Shown here in pieces: positions 13,801-22,213 of a DNA stretch of 36,591 nucleotides. A program made the translations under genes and the position numbers. The DNA is from Gammaproteobacteria bacterium. Lineage in GTDB: Bacteria; Pseudomonadota; Gammaproteobacteria; Thiohalobacterales; Thiohalobacteraceae. The stretch is from NCBI GenBank assembly GCA_018819175.1, contig JAHJQQ010000044.1:1-36591 (forward strand), written 5' to 3'. Numbering within the stretch: position 1 is the stretch's first letter; every line of letters begins with the position of its first letter. The notes below the pieces were generated by a model that saw only the letters and a program-made list of their open reading frames with translations, was not told where the DNA came from and did no database searches.

Positions 13801-15760
13801 CCGTGAGATCCTGTGATGAGGTTGTGTCGAGATTGCCGGTGCCTTCCTGAACCGGTTCCGGGGCGCTGTGGGCGGGCAGCGATACAATGCGGCCCTGTTT
13901 GATTTCCGACCATTGCAGACGACGGTGTACCTGTCGCGCGTTATCCATATACAGCGTACCGGTAACGCCATCCAGCCGGTTGAGCATGTTCGCCTGCTCA
14001 TTTTTCAGATAGGGCGTTAGCAGAAAGGCATCTATGCCCATGGCATAAAGGCGGGTATAACGCTGTTCACGGTCTGGCCACAGGCGCCGGATGTCCGCGC
14101 GCCGCGCATCGGGCTGCTCAACGGGCAATACCCAGGGCATATCGCAGAAGCGCAGACCATCCAAATCTGTGTCGAGAATATGATCGGCGGTGTCTTCATA
14201 AATGTGTGAGGTGGTATAGGCCGGAAGATGCGAGGCATGATGGAAGCGCAGCAGCGGGCGCAGCAAACGTGCCTGTGAGGCACTGGCCACCATGAACACG
14301 AAATCGGCATCCTGGCGCCGGCGGGGTTCGAATTCCGGTTGTTGGCCGATCAAGCGGCTGATGGCCTGATGACGTTTCTCGCTGGCGTCGATATTCAGCA
14401 GGTTGCGCACATCATTGGAGTAGCTGCGCTGATCGCTACCGTAGCGTTGCACTTCCAACAGCGTACCGCCCAGAATCTGCCATTGCTGTGTGAAGGCCTG
14501 CAACAGCCGTTCACCCCAGGCGCCTTCGGGCACCAGTGCCAAGGCGCGACGTTGTCCATCCAGCCAGGCGCGTTCCGCCACTTGGCTGGCTTCATCCTCG
14601 GGTGACAGGCTGAATTGATAGAACTGCGCGGGTGAGCTGGTTTCGTTGCCCAGGGTGTTGAGTGCGAGCACGGGTATCTGGAAGTTGCCCATGCCGGCCA
14701 GGGCGGCGACGGATTCCTTGGTCAAGGGACCGATGATCTGCTGCGCGCCTTCGGTCACTGCTTGCTGGTAAAGCGTCTGGATCTGATCGGGGCGTCCGCC
14801 AGTATCCCCGCCAGTATCATAAAAGCGTAATTGCGTGGTGGTCGCGGCAGTGGATTGATAATAGCCGGCGAGGATGCCGTCACGCAGGGCTGTACCGGCT
14901 TCGGCGAGCGGGCCGCTGAGCGGCAGCAATACCCCAATGTGTTGGGCATGCGTGGCCGGTCCGGTGCTGCTGACCTGATGCTGCAGACGGGCGACGAAAT
15001 CCGGTTGTGCCGGATGGCCGGGATAACGTTCCTGCCAGATACTCAGCGCGATACCCAGTTGTTGCGGATTGTCGCGCTGCGCACGAGCGGTTTCGACCAG
15101 CTCCATCCAGCCGCTTAAGACATCGGGCGGTGGCATGGTGCGCAGATTGTGCAGTATGGCCGCGGGGATCTGTGACAATGAATTCCAGATGGCCTGATGA
15201 TTATCCGCCTGCGCGTCTTTGCTCAGGAGTCCGTCCAACCAGACCCGTTCGCGGGCGCTTTCCAGATGATTGCCGACCGCGGCGTAGGCCTCGGCGCGGG
15301 TGCGATGGTAGTCAGGCTGCAGCGTCGGTGTGACGTTTTCGCCCAGTGCGCCCAGGCGCAATAACGCCGTCTGCGCCTGATTGCGGCCAATCAGCAGGCG
15401 CGCCTGCTGAATGCTGAAGGCGGTTTGATAGTCGACGGGGCCGGTCAGTGGCAGCTGATTGAGAATCTGTTCGGCGGCATCCCATTGGCGTCCGTTCAGC
15501 AAGGCCGTCGCGGCCGCCAGGCGCAACTGTTCGGCCTGTGGCGAGGTGGATTGTTTTGCCTGGGCGAGCAACTGATCCGCTGCGCTTTGGTAATCCTCGC
15601 TGGACAACAGCTGTTCGATATCGATCTCGGGTGCCGTGATCGGCGCTTTGTCGGGACGCGTCGGCGGCGTGCAGGCGCTCAGCATCAGCAGTGCGGCGGC
15701 AGTCGCCGTGGCGAACAGCCAGCGGGACGGAGTTGCAGGGCGGGCAAAGTGATTGGGCAC
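13757..15760 (-). CDS. lpoA: Penicillin-binding protein activator LpoA
   Basis: This 667-residue outer-membrane lipoprotein has a lipobox LMLSAC (Cys about 30). A helical TPR-like N-terminal half (about 45-260) is followed by a C-terminal periplasmic-binding-protein-like domain (from about 275, HIGVLLPLSGPLAEAGTAL). LpoA reaches through the peptidoglycan and activates the synthase PBP1a. The start codon is GTG. It is divergent from rsmI with 71 bases between and heads lpoA-yraN-diaA-dolP, the conserved arrangement. The C-terminal tail after about residue 635 is low-complexity and probably disordered. Confidence 0.92.
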   Translation of the reverse strand: MPNHFARPATPSRWLFATATAAALLMLSACTPPTRPDKAPITAPEIDIEQLLSSEDYQSAADQLLAQAKQSTSPQAEQLRLAAATALLNGRQWDAAEQILNQLPLTGPVDYQTAFSIQQARLLIGRNQAQTALLRLGALGENVTPTLQPDYHRTRAEAYAAVGNHLESARERVWLDGLLSKDAQADNHQAIWNSLSQIPAAILHNLRTMPPPDVLSGWMELVETARAQRDNPQQLGIALSIWQERYPGHPAQPDFVARLQHQVSSTGPATHAQHIGVLLPLSGPLAEAGTALRDGILAGYYQSTAATTTQLRFYDTGGDTGGRPDQIQTLYQQAVTEGAQQIIGPLTKESVAALAGMGNFQIPVLALNTLGNETSSPAQFYQFSLSPEDEASQVAERAWLDGQRRALALVPEGAWGERLLQAFTQQWQILGGTLLEVQRYGSDQRSYSNDVRNLLNIDASEKRHQAISRLIGQQPEFEPRRRQDADFVFMVASASQARLLRPLLRFHHASHLPAYTTSHIYEDTADHILDTDLDGLRFCDMPWVLPVEQPDARRADIRRLWPDREQRYTRLYAMGIDAFLLTPYLKNEQANMLNRLDGVTGTLYMDNARQVHRRLQWSEIKQGRIVSLPAHSAPEPVQEGTGNLDTTSSQDLTDDYPATAPDSGGQR

Positions 15761-15831
15761 AGTATTTGGACAGTTGGAAGTTGCGGGCTATTGTAACGCT
15801 TTTGCCGGCGAATCGAAGGGGAACAGGGTCT

Positions 15832-16689
15832 GTGGAGAAATTGGGTCAGTTATACGTGGTCGCGACCCCTATCGGCAATCGGGCGGATATCACCGAACGT
15901 GCCCTGCAGGTGCTGAAATCGGTGGCCTGCGTGCTGGCCGAAGATACCCGTCACAGCGGCAGTCTGCTGCGCTCGTTGGGTATCGCCACGCCGCTGCAGT
16001 CTCTGCATGAACACAATGAACAGGCGCAGATCGAACCCTTGCTGGCGCGTTTGCGGACGGGTGACGATCTGGCGTTGATCAGCGATGCCGGCACGCCGCT
16101 GATCAGCGATCCCGGTTTTCGCATTGTGCAGGCGGCGCGCGCGGCGGGGGTGACGGTGGTGCCGGTGCCCGGTCCCAGCGCCCTGATCGCGGCACTCTCG
16201 GTCGCGGGACTGCCGACGGATCGCTTCGTGTTTGAAGGGTTCCTGTCGGCCAAATCCATGGCGCGCCGCGCCCGCTTGCAGGCCCTGGCCGATGAACCAC
16301 GCACGTTAGTTTTCTATGAATCCAGCCACCGAATCCAGGAAACCCTGGCCGATCTTGCCGAGCTGTTCGGCACAGAGCGCGAGGCCGTGATTGCCCGCGA
16401 ACTCACCAAGGCCTTTGAACAGGTGCAGGGTGGTTCGCTGGCCGAATTGAATGCCTGGTTGGCGGCGGACAGCAATCATGTGCGCGGTGAATTCGTGGTG
16501 TTGGTGGCCGGTGCGCCGGCGCCGGTCGAAACCGACATCAGCGCCGAGGCCGGTCGGGTGTTGAAGTTGCTGCTCAAGGAAATGCCGGTCAAACAGGCCG
16601 CCGCGATGGCAGCCGAGATCACTGGCGCGCGCAAGAATGCTCTGTATCAGTTTGCGCTGGCGTGGTTGGGGACGCAGGAAAAAGAGTGA
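15832..16689 (+). CDS. rsmI: 16S rRNA 2'-O-methyltransferase RsmI
   Basis: This 285-residue tetrapyrrole-methylase-fold enzyme 2'-O-methylates C1402 of 16S rRNA using S-adenosylmethionine. Motifs seen: LYVVATPIGNRADIT at the N-terminus, LAEDTRHSG, LISDAGTPLISDPG, VPVPGPSALIAALSVAGLP and FYESSHRI. Length is normal. The start is uncertain: GTG 15832 has AGGG and GGGG upstream, while TTG at 15841 is also possible. The frame is open further upstream into lpoA, but family alignment does not support it. Confidence 0.94.
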   Translation: MEKLGQLYVVATPIGNRADITERALQVLKSVACVLAEDTRHSGSLLRSLGIATPLQSLHEHNEQAQIEPLLARLRTGDDLALISDAGTPLISDPGFRIVQAARAAGVTVVPVPGPSALIAALSVAGLPTDRFVFEGFLSAKSMARRARLQALADEPRTLVFYESSHRIQETLADLAELFGTEREAVIARELTKAFEQVQGGSLAELNAWLAADSNHVRGEFVVLVAGAPAPVETDISAEAGRVLKLLLKEMPVKQAAAMAAEITGARKNALYQFALAWLGTQEKE

Positions 16690-16727
16690 AACGAACCAAC
16701 GAAGTGAGGATAGGGCGAACGTAATGT

Positions 16728-16810
16728 ACCGCCGCCGTGGGGACAGTGCGAACGTAACGCACTACTGCAGTGGGGACAGATCTTTAGTTCTGTCCCCGTG
16801 GTCCGTTCCA
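16728..16810 (-). repeat. GGGGACAG palindrome, copy 1 (inverted)
   Basis: Read on the minus strand this is the same element as the copy at 16895-16950 (GTGGAAC...GGGGACAGAACTAAAG...CTGTCCCCAC...GGCGGCGGT), with about 30 extra bases near one end. The central stem is GGGGACAGA / TCTGTCCCC (16772-16797). It lies just after rsmI. Confidence 0.75.
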
Positions 16811-16894
16811 CACAGTCAAATGAAACCACCGCAAAACCTGTCAGTTGTGAATTAACTACTGTCCGATGTAAGCACTGACGGGTGGCTATGTTCA

Positions 16895-16950
16895 GCTGAG
16901 TGGAACCACAACGGGGACAGAACTAAAGGTCTGTCCCCACGGCGGCGGTA
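16895..16950 (+). repeat. GGGGACAG palindrome, copy 2
   Basis: GCTGAGTGGAACCAC is followed by the stem GGGGACAG...CTGTCCCC (16913-16938) and GGCGGCGGT. It is inverted relative to copy 1, and between them lies a further stem CCTGTCAGT / ACTGACGGG (about 16838-16882). Such elements are commonly linked to REP-associated tyrosine transposases, none of which is present in this window. Confidence 0.78.
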
Positions 16951-16994
16951 TATCGGAGAGGTGCCTGATCTGACCGCGGAAGTCCGAAAAAATT

Positions 16995-17066
16995 GGGGTC
17001 AGAGACGAATTAAGTATTACCTGCGGTAAACGATCTGCTTTGGCGGTGGAATTCGTCTCTGCCCCC
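16995..17066. repeat. GGGGTCAGAGACGAATT inverted-repeat element
   Basis: A 72-base element has 17-base arms GGGGTCAGAGACGAATT (16995-17011) and AATTCGTCTCTGCCCCC (17050-17066), complementary except at one position. It looks like a miniature mobile element without coding capacity. Related GGGGTCAGAG palindromes are known near REP-associated transposases; the link here is inference. Confidence 0.7.
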
Positions 17067-17087
17067 TATTTTCGTTAAATGTGAGTT

Positions 17088-17166
17088 CCCTCTCCCCTTG
17101 CGGGAGAGGGCCAGGGAGAGGGGCGCATCACCCTCTCCCTGGCCCTCCCCCATCAAGGGGGAGGGG
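17088..17166. repeat. Inverted pair of CCCTCTCCC elements
   Basis: A forward element (17088-17123) is followed by a reverse one (17131-17166), separated by seven bases. This is the same head-to-head arrangement as at 1-85 and at the end of the window. It has no coding content. Confidence 0.85.
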
Positions 17167-17213
17167 AATTACTATTGAACATTCGTTTTTTGCGTGCTCT
17201 GCGCGTTTTCAAT

Positions 17214-17271
17214 GCTGAGTGGAACCACGACGGAGACAGAACTAAAGGTCTGTCCCCACGGCGGCGGTGTA
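17214..17271 (+). repeat. GGGGACAG palindrome, copy 3, abutting queG stop
   Basis: This is a direct repeat of copy 2, with GGAGACAG replacing GGGGACAG in the left arm. It ends with GGCGGCGGTG immediately before the queG stop codon at 17272-17274. It may serve as the queG transcript end, but no T-run follows. Confidence 0.75.
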
Positions 17272-18327
17272 TCAGGCATGCCGCGCCAACGCCCACTCCA
17301 CATGCTCACGCACCAATGCCGAAGGATCATCGCGACGTGTTTCCAGGGTCTCGATAATCTCCGCTGTACTCGGCGCATTGCCCAGTGCGACAGCAATATT
17401 CCGCAGCCAGCATTCATAGCCGATACGACGGATCGCACTGCCGGCGGTGTTGTCCAGGAAGTCGTTTTCAGTCCAGGAAAACAGATTCGTGAGCGTTTCC
17501 GCGTCCAGTGCATGGCGGGGTGCGAAATCGGCTTCGTTGGTGCGCGTGGCGAATTTGTTCCAGGGGCATACCAGCTGGCAGTCGTCGCAGCCGTAGATGC
17601 GATTGCCCAGCAGCGGGCGCAGTTCTTCGGGGATCGGTCCGCGCAGTTCAATGGTCAGATAAGAAATGCACAGCCGCGCGTCGAGTTCATAGGGCGCGAC
17701 AATGGCGCCGGTCGGGCAGGCATCGATGCAGGCGTGACAGGTGCCGCAATGATTCGTGCTAGCCGTGTCGGTCGGCAACGGCAGGTCTGTGTACAGCTCA
17801 CCCAGAAAAAACCAGGAGCCGCTGTCCTGATCGATCAGGTTGGTGTGTTTGCCGATCCAACCGAGACCGGCTTGTTGCGCCAGGGCCTTTTCCAATACCG
17901 GTGCGCTGTCGGTGAAGGCGCGATAACCGAATGGCCCGATCTCGGCGGTGATGCGATCCGCAAGCTTTTGCAGCCGCTGGCGCAGCAGTTTGTGATAGTC
18001 GCGGCCGAGCGCATAGCGCGAGACATAGCCGAGGTTGGCATCGGCCAGCACGCTCTCGGCGCTGTGTAATTGCGGTGGCCAGTAATTCATGCGTGCGCTG
18101 ATAATCCGCAGCGTGCCCGGCACCAGATCGGCGGGGCGACTGCGCTGCGTGCCATGGCGCGCCATGTAGTCCATTTCGCCATGCCGTCCCGCCGCCAGCC
18201 AGTTCAGCAAATGAGCTTCATCGGCGGACAACGCGGTGTCGCCGATGCCGATGGCGGCGAAGCCGAGTTCTTCACCCCAGCTTTTGATGTGCTGGGCGAG
18301 TGTGGTGAAATCGATTGTATCAGTCAT
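17272..18327 (-). CDS. queG: Epoxyqueuosine reductase QueG
   Basis: This 351-residue cobalamin- and iron-sulfur-dependent enzyme reduces epoxyqueuosine to queuosine in tRNA, the last step of queuosine synthesis. Two [4Fe-4S] motifs are intact: CGTCHACIDACPTGAI and CDDCQLVCPW. A catalytic-domain segment PGTLRIISARMNYWPP and the family C-terminal HEAT-like region follow. It is divergent from nnr, as in E. coli. Its stop codon touches the third GGGGACAG palindrome. Confidence 0.95.
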   Translation of the reverse strand: MTDTIDFTTLAQHIKSWGEELGFAAIGIGDTALSADEAHLLNWLAAGRHGEMDYMARHGTQRSRPADLVPGTLRIISARMNYWPPQLHSAESVLADANLGYVSRYALGRDYHKLLRQRLQKLADRITAEIGPFGYRAFTDSAPVLEKALAQQAGLGWIGKHTNLIDQDSGSWFFLGELYTDLPLPTDTASTNHCGTCHACIDACPTGAIVAPYELDARLCISYLTIELRGPIPEELRPLLGNRIYGCDDCQLVCPWNKFATRTNEADFAPRHALDAETLTNLFSWTENDFLDNTAGSAIRRIGYECWLRNIAVALGNAPSTAEIIETLETRRDDPSALVREHVEWALARHA

Positions 18328-18412
18328 GCTGGAAATGATTCTGGCAAGCGGCGGCGGTTTCGCGCTATTTTGCGCTCATTGACCACAGGTACAAGCGACA
18401 GAGTGATTGGGT

Positions 18413-19906
18413 GTGCAAACAGGCGTGACAGAACAACCTATTTACCGTGCGGCGCAGGTGCGTGAGCTGGATCGACGCGCGATTCAGGATCAGGGGATTC
18501 CCGGCTATACGCTGATGACGCGCGCCGCGACGGCGGCGTTGCGCAAGCTGCGCGCACGCTGGCCGCGTTCGCAACGCATCCGCGTGGTCTGCGGTGCGGG
18601 TAATAACGCAGGCGATGGCTATGTGCTGGCACGTTTGGCAAAGATTGCCGGGCTGGATGTGCGCGTCGGTTATCTGTGCGATCCCGCCAATTTGCAGGGG
18701 GATGCGCGCACGGCGCACAGCGAGGCGCTGGCCGCCGGTGTGCCCATGGCAGCGTTCGAGGCGCGTTTCTGTGCGGATGCCGATGTGCTGGTCGATGCGT
18801 TGTTGGGCACTGGTCTTGAACGCTTCGTGGTCGATGAGTGGGCGGCGGCCATTGTCGCTATGAACGCCGCCGCGGCACCAATTCTGGCCTTGGATATTCC
18901 CAGTGGGCTGCATGCCGATACCGGCGCGGTGCTGGGTTGCGCCGTGCAGGCCGAACTCACAGTCACCTTTATTGCCCTGAAACTGGGTCTGTTCACCGGG
19001 CAGGGACCGGAACAGATCGGGCAGCTGAGTCTGGCGGGCCTGGAGTTACCCAAGGCGCTGTTTGCCGATCTCGAACCGGCGGCAACCCTGCTGGATTCAG
19101 CTTGGCTGCGCGATACGCTGCCCGCTGCACGCGCACGCACCGCGCATAAAGGTGATTTCGGTCATGTGCTGATTATCGGTGGGCAACCGGGCATGAGCGG
19201 TGCGCCGCGGTTGGCCGCGCTGGCGGCGGCGCGCTGCGGGGCGGGTTTGATCTCCATTGCCACCCATCCCGAGCATGCGGCCTGTTTCAATATGTTTTGT
19301 CCCGAACTGATGTGTCATGGCGTTGCTGATGCGGCTGCGCTGGAGCCGCTCATCGCGCGCGCAACGGTGATCGTGATCGGTCCCGGTTTGGGGCAGGGTG
19401 CCTGGGCGCAGGAACTCCTGGGAAAACTGTGGGCAAGCGCATTACCGCTGATCGTCGACGCCGATGCACTGAATCTGCTCGCACAGTCGCCACAACGGCG
19501 CGACACGTGGATACTGACGCCGCATCCGGGCGAGGCGGCGCGGCTTTTGGGTGTTACGACGCAGGAAATACAGGCCGATCGGCTGGCGGCCGCGACCGAG
19601 TTGCAGGCGTGTTACGGCGGTGTTCTGGTACTCAAGGGCGCCGGTACGCTGATTGCTAACAATATGCGTGTGCAACTCTGCGCGGCCGGTAATCCCGGTA
19701 TGGCCAGCGGCGGCATGGGCGATGTCCTGAGTGGTGTGATTGCCGGTCTGGTTGCGCAGGGTTTGTCACTGTCGCAAGCCGCCGCGGCCGGCGTCATGCT
19801 CCACGCGCTGGCCGGGGATGCCGCGGCCGCAGCCGGTGGCGCGCGCGGTATGTTGGCCTCGGACCTGTTGCCGGAATTGCGGCGCCTAATGAATCCGCCC
19901 GCGTGA
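18413..19906 (+). CDS. nnr: Bifunctional NAD(P)H-hydrate epimerase/dehydratase
   Basis: This 497-residue fused metabolite-repair enzyme acts on NAD(P)HX. The N-terminal YjeF_N epimerase (about 1-215) has VVCGAGNNAGDGYVLARLA, DALLGTGL and LALDIPSGLHADTG. The C-terminal ribokinase-like ADP/ATP-dependent dehydratase (about 225-490) has KGDFGHVLIIGG, TPHPGEAARLL, VLKGAGTLIA and the GGMGDVLSGVIAGL motif. The start is uncertain: GTG 18413 has GAG nine bases upstream; TTG 18407 and GTG 18425 are alternatives. It begins the block nnr-tsaE-amiB-mutL. Confidence 0.93.
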   Translation: MQTGVTEQPIYRAAQVRELDRRAIQDQGIPGYTLMTRAATAALRKLRARWPRSQRIRVVCGAGNNAGDGYVLARLAKIAGLDVRVGYLCDPANLQGDARTAHSEALAAGVPMAAFEARFCADADVLVDALLGTGLERFVVDEWAAAIVAMNAAAAPILALDIPSGLHADTGAVLGCAVQAELTVTFIALKLGLFTGQGPEQIGQLSLAGLELPKALFADLEPAATLLDSAWLRDTLPAARARTAHKGDFGHVLIIGGQPGMSGAPRLAALAAARCGAGLISIATHPEHAACFNMFCPELMCHGVADAAALEPLIARATVIVIGPGLGQGAWAQELLGKLWASALPLIVDADALNLLAQSPQRRDTWILTPHPGEAARLLGVTTQEIQADRLAAATELQACYGGVLVLKGAGTLIANNMRVQLCAAGNPGMASGGMGDVLSGVIAGLVAQGLSLSQAAAAGVMLHALAGDAAAAAGGARGMLASDLLPELRRLMNPPA

Positions 19907-19916
19907 ATTCCTCCTC

Positions 19917-20387
19917 ATGAATACAGTGACGCGCATGATTCCCGACAGTGCCGCCATGGAAGCCCTGGGTGCACAACTGGCAAGCTGTGCAGCTGGTGGC
20001 CTGGTGGTGCATCTCAGTGGTGATCTGGGTGCCGGCAAGACCACGCTGGTGCGTGGCGGATTGCGGGGGCTGGGGCATGCCGGAGCCGTGCGCAGTCCGA
20101 CCTACACCCTGGTCGAACCCTATGAATTTCCCGACCGGCAGGTCTATCACCTGGATCTGTACCGGTTGGGTGACCCGGAGGAATTGGAATGGATCGGGAT
20201 CCGCGATCTGCTTGACGATAGCAGTCTGGCCTTCATCGAATGGCCGGAGCGGGGTGCGGGGGTATTGCCGCCGGCCGATCTCGAGGTGCAAATCGATTAT
20301 GTCGAAAACGGCCGCCAAGTCCGCCTGGTGGGAAAGTCGGCCGCTGGAGAGCGGGTTATGCGACAGTTAGATGCCATGGACAACTAG
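19917..20387 (+). CDS. tsaE: tRNA t6A-modification ATPase TsaE
   Basis: This 156-residue P-loop ATPase works with TsaB, TsaC and TsaD to make N6-threonylcarbamoyl-adenosine in ANN-decoding tRNAs. Walker A is GDLGAGKTTLVRG; the switch-like PTYTLVEPY, HLDLYRLGDPEELE and FIEWPERG are conserved family motifs. It starts 10 bases after nnr ends. The ATG at 19917 lacks a good ribosome-binding site, and ATG 19935 is an alternative. Confidence 0.94.
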   Translation: MNTVTRMIPDSAAMEALGAQLASCAAGGLVVHLSGDLGAGKTTLVRGGLRGLGHAGAVRSPTYTLVEPYEFPDRQVYHLDLYRLGDPEELEWIGIRDLLDDSSLAFIEWPERGAGVLPPADLEVQIDYVENGRQVRLVGKSAAGERVMRQLDAMDN

Positions 20388-20438
20388 GGCGATGATTGAG
20401 GTAGTGGCCCTATGCGCCGGAATAGTTAAGGAAAACAC

Positions 20439-20468
20439 TTGAAATTACCCCCTGCCTATGACTAGACT
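20439..20468 (+). promoter_or_regulatory. Possible sigma-70 promoter for amiB
   Basis: TTGAAA (20439-20444) and TAGACT (20463-20468) are separated by 18 bases in the 116-base gap before the amidase. A small AGACTG-AGAA-CAGTCT stem follows at the expected transcript start. It is judged by eye only. Confidence 0.4.
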
Positions 20469-20503
20469 GAGAACAGTCTCAAAAAGACCCAGTGGGGTGG
20501 GGA

Positions 20504-21949
20504 ATGGCGTTGCGACTCAGTGTCGCCGGCCTGTTGTTCTGGATTGCCGGCATCTGCGTGGCCGACCCTGTCGTGGTACAGGGCGTGCGGCTGTGGACGG
20601 CGACTGACAATACCCGGGTTGTTCTGGATCTCAGCGGTCCCGTTGAGCATGAGCTGTTTCTGCTGGAAGGTCCCGATCGTGCGGTCATCGATGTGCGTGG
20701 CGCGCGCCTGAAATCCGGTCTGAACGCGCAGGGCAGTCAGGGCGTTATTCAGAGTCTACGCAGCGGTGTGCGCAACGGCAGCGATCTGCGCCTGGTGTTG
20801 GATCTCAAGAGTGCGGTGAAGCCGCGCAGTTTTCTGCTCAAGCCGGATGGAACCAATGGTCATCGCTTAGTGGTGGATCTGCGCGATGCGCCGAATACGA
20901 CCGCACAACGTTCCACGACAACAACGGCATCCGCCAAATCTTCCAGCAAGTCATCTGACAAACCTGCGGCCAAAGCCGCTGCACCAGTTACCGCCGTTGC
21001 AGCAGTCGATACGCCTGCAGACATTGAGGCTTCGGCTGCACCGGTAGCGGTGGCGCCCACGCCGGTAAAAACCATCAGTGATGCACCGCAGGGCCGTGAT
21101 CTGATTATTGCGATTGATGCCGGACATGGTGGCAAGGACCCGGGTGCGCGCGGCAGCGCGGGCACGCGCGAAAAAGATGTGGTGCTGGCGATTGCGCGGA
21201 AACTCGCCGCGCAGGTCGATAAAGAGCCCGGTATGCGTGCCGTGCTGGTGCGCGACGGCGATCATTTCATTCGTTTGCGTGACCGCATGAAAAAGGCCCG
21301 CGAACACCGGGCCGATCTGTTCGTCTCCATTCACGCCGACGCCTTCCACGACCGCAGTGCGCGCGGTTCATCGGTGTTCGTCGTGTCCGAGCGCGGTGCG
21401 ACGTCGGAAATGGCGCGCATCCTGGCGGATCAGGAAAATGCCGCGGATCTGGTCGGTGGCGTGAGTCTCAACGACAAGGACAATCTGCTCAAATCCGTGT
21501 TGCTGGATCTGTCGCAATCGGCCAGCATCGAAGCCAGCATGAGTGTCGGCGATAATGTGCTCGGCGAACTCAAACGTATCGGCAACGTGCATAAATCCAG
21601 TGTTCAGCAGGCCGGTTTCATGGTGCTGAAATCGCCGGATGTGCCCTCCATCCTGGTGGAGACGGCGTTCATTTCCAATCCCAAGGAAGAACGCCAGTTA
21701 CGCGACCCGCGTCATCAGCAACGCCTCGCGCAGGCCATCATGAGTGGTGTGCGAGCCTATTTCCGCAATAATCCGCCACCAGGCACATTGGTTGCGGCGC
21801 GTGAACATGTGATCAAACGTGGTGACACCTTGTCTGAACTCGCGCAGCGTTATGAGGTCAGCATGAGCAGCCTGCGGGTGGCGAATGGACTGTCCGATGA
21901 CACCCTGAAAGTCGGCAGCGTGTTGCGTATCCCGAGCGAAGACAGCTGA
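20504..21949 (+). CDS. amiB: N-acetylmuramoyl-L-alanine amidase with LysM (AmiB/AmiC type)
   Basis: This 481-residue periplasmic amidase splits septal peptidoglycan during daughter-cell separation. Order: signal peptide (LSVAGLLFWIAGICVA), AMIN domain (about 30-130, targeting to the septum), a Ser/Thr/Ala-rich linker (about 135-195), Amidase_3 (about 200-420) and one LysM (about 435-478, HVIKRGDTLSELAQRYEVS). Zinc ligands appear as His in IDAGHGGKDPGA, His in FVSIHADAF, and the catalytic Glu in ILVETAFISNP. The C-terminal LysM matches AmiB of Pseudomonas/Vibrio type. I prefer ATG 20504 to GTG 20492, since GTGGGG then serves as the ribosome-binding site. Confidence 0.94.
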   Translation: MALRLSVAGLLFWIAGICVADPVVVQGVRLWTATDNTRVVLDLSGPVEHELFLLEGPDRAVIDVRGARLKSGLNAQGSQGVIQSLRSGVRNGSDLRLVLDLKSAVKPRSFLLKPDGTNGHRLVVDLRDAPNTTAQRSTTTTASAKSSSKSSDKPAAKAAAPVTAVAAVDTPADIEASAAPVAVAPTPVKTISDAPQGRDLIIAIDAGHGGKDPGARGSAGTREKDVVLAIARKLAAQVDKEPGMRAVLVRDGDHFIRLRDRMKKAREHRADLFVSIHADAFHDRSARGSSVFVVSERGATSEMARILADQENAADLVGGVSLNDKDNLLKSVLLDLSQSASIEASMSVGDNVLGELKRIGNVHKSSVQQAGFMVLKSPDVPSILVETAFISNPKEERQLRDPRHQQRLAQAIMSGVRAYFRNNPPPGTLVAAREHVIKRGDTLSELAQRYEVSMSSLRVANGLSDDTLKVGSVLRIPSEDS

Positions 21950-22000
21950 GTCTGAACAGGCTGGCCGGGCGCGGATCGCTGAGCTAAGGAAAAATTCTTT

Positions 22001-22080
22001 TCAACACGAAGGCGCCAAAGGCGCGCAAAGTAATGCTTTATTCATATTACCTTCGCGCGACTTTGGCGCCTTCGTGTTGA
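22001..22080. repeat. Perfect 20-bp inverted repeat between amiB and mutL
   Basis: The arms TCAACACGAAGGCGCCAAAG (22001-22020) and CTTTGGCGCCTTCGTGTTGA (22061-22080) are exact complements, and the pairing continues inward for ten more bases with two mismatches. The loop is about 20 bases. It belongs to the same general family as 30524-30621 and 35393-35569. It could end the amiB transcript but lacks a T-run. Confidence 0.85.
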
Positions 22081-22097
22081 ATGTTTCTGACGTGGGG

Positions 22098-22125
22098 TTG
22101 ACTGGATACGTATTTATCATAGCTT
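22098..22125 (+). promoter_or_regulatory. Possible promoter for mutL
   Basis: TTGACT (22098-22103) and TAGCTT (22120-22125) are 16 bases apart, between the inverted repeat and the mutL start at 22214. It would give mutL its own transcription after the palindrome. Weak evidence. Confidence 0.3.
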
Positions 22126-22213
22126 TCCTGGTATTGTTTCAACTTTCTTCTCCGTTAATAGTGTTAGTCATCTGAATCGTGCAGCCACGCCCGAGTCTGG
22201 TATTCTTGCCGGC

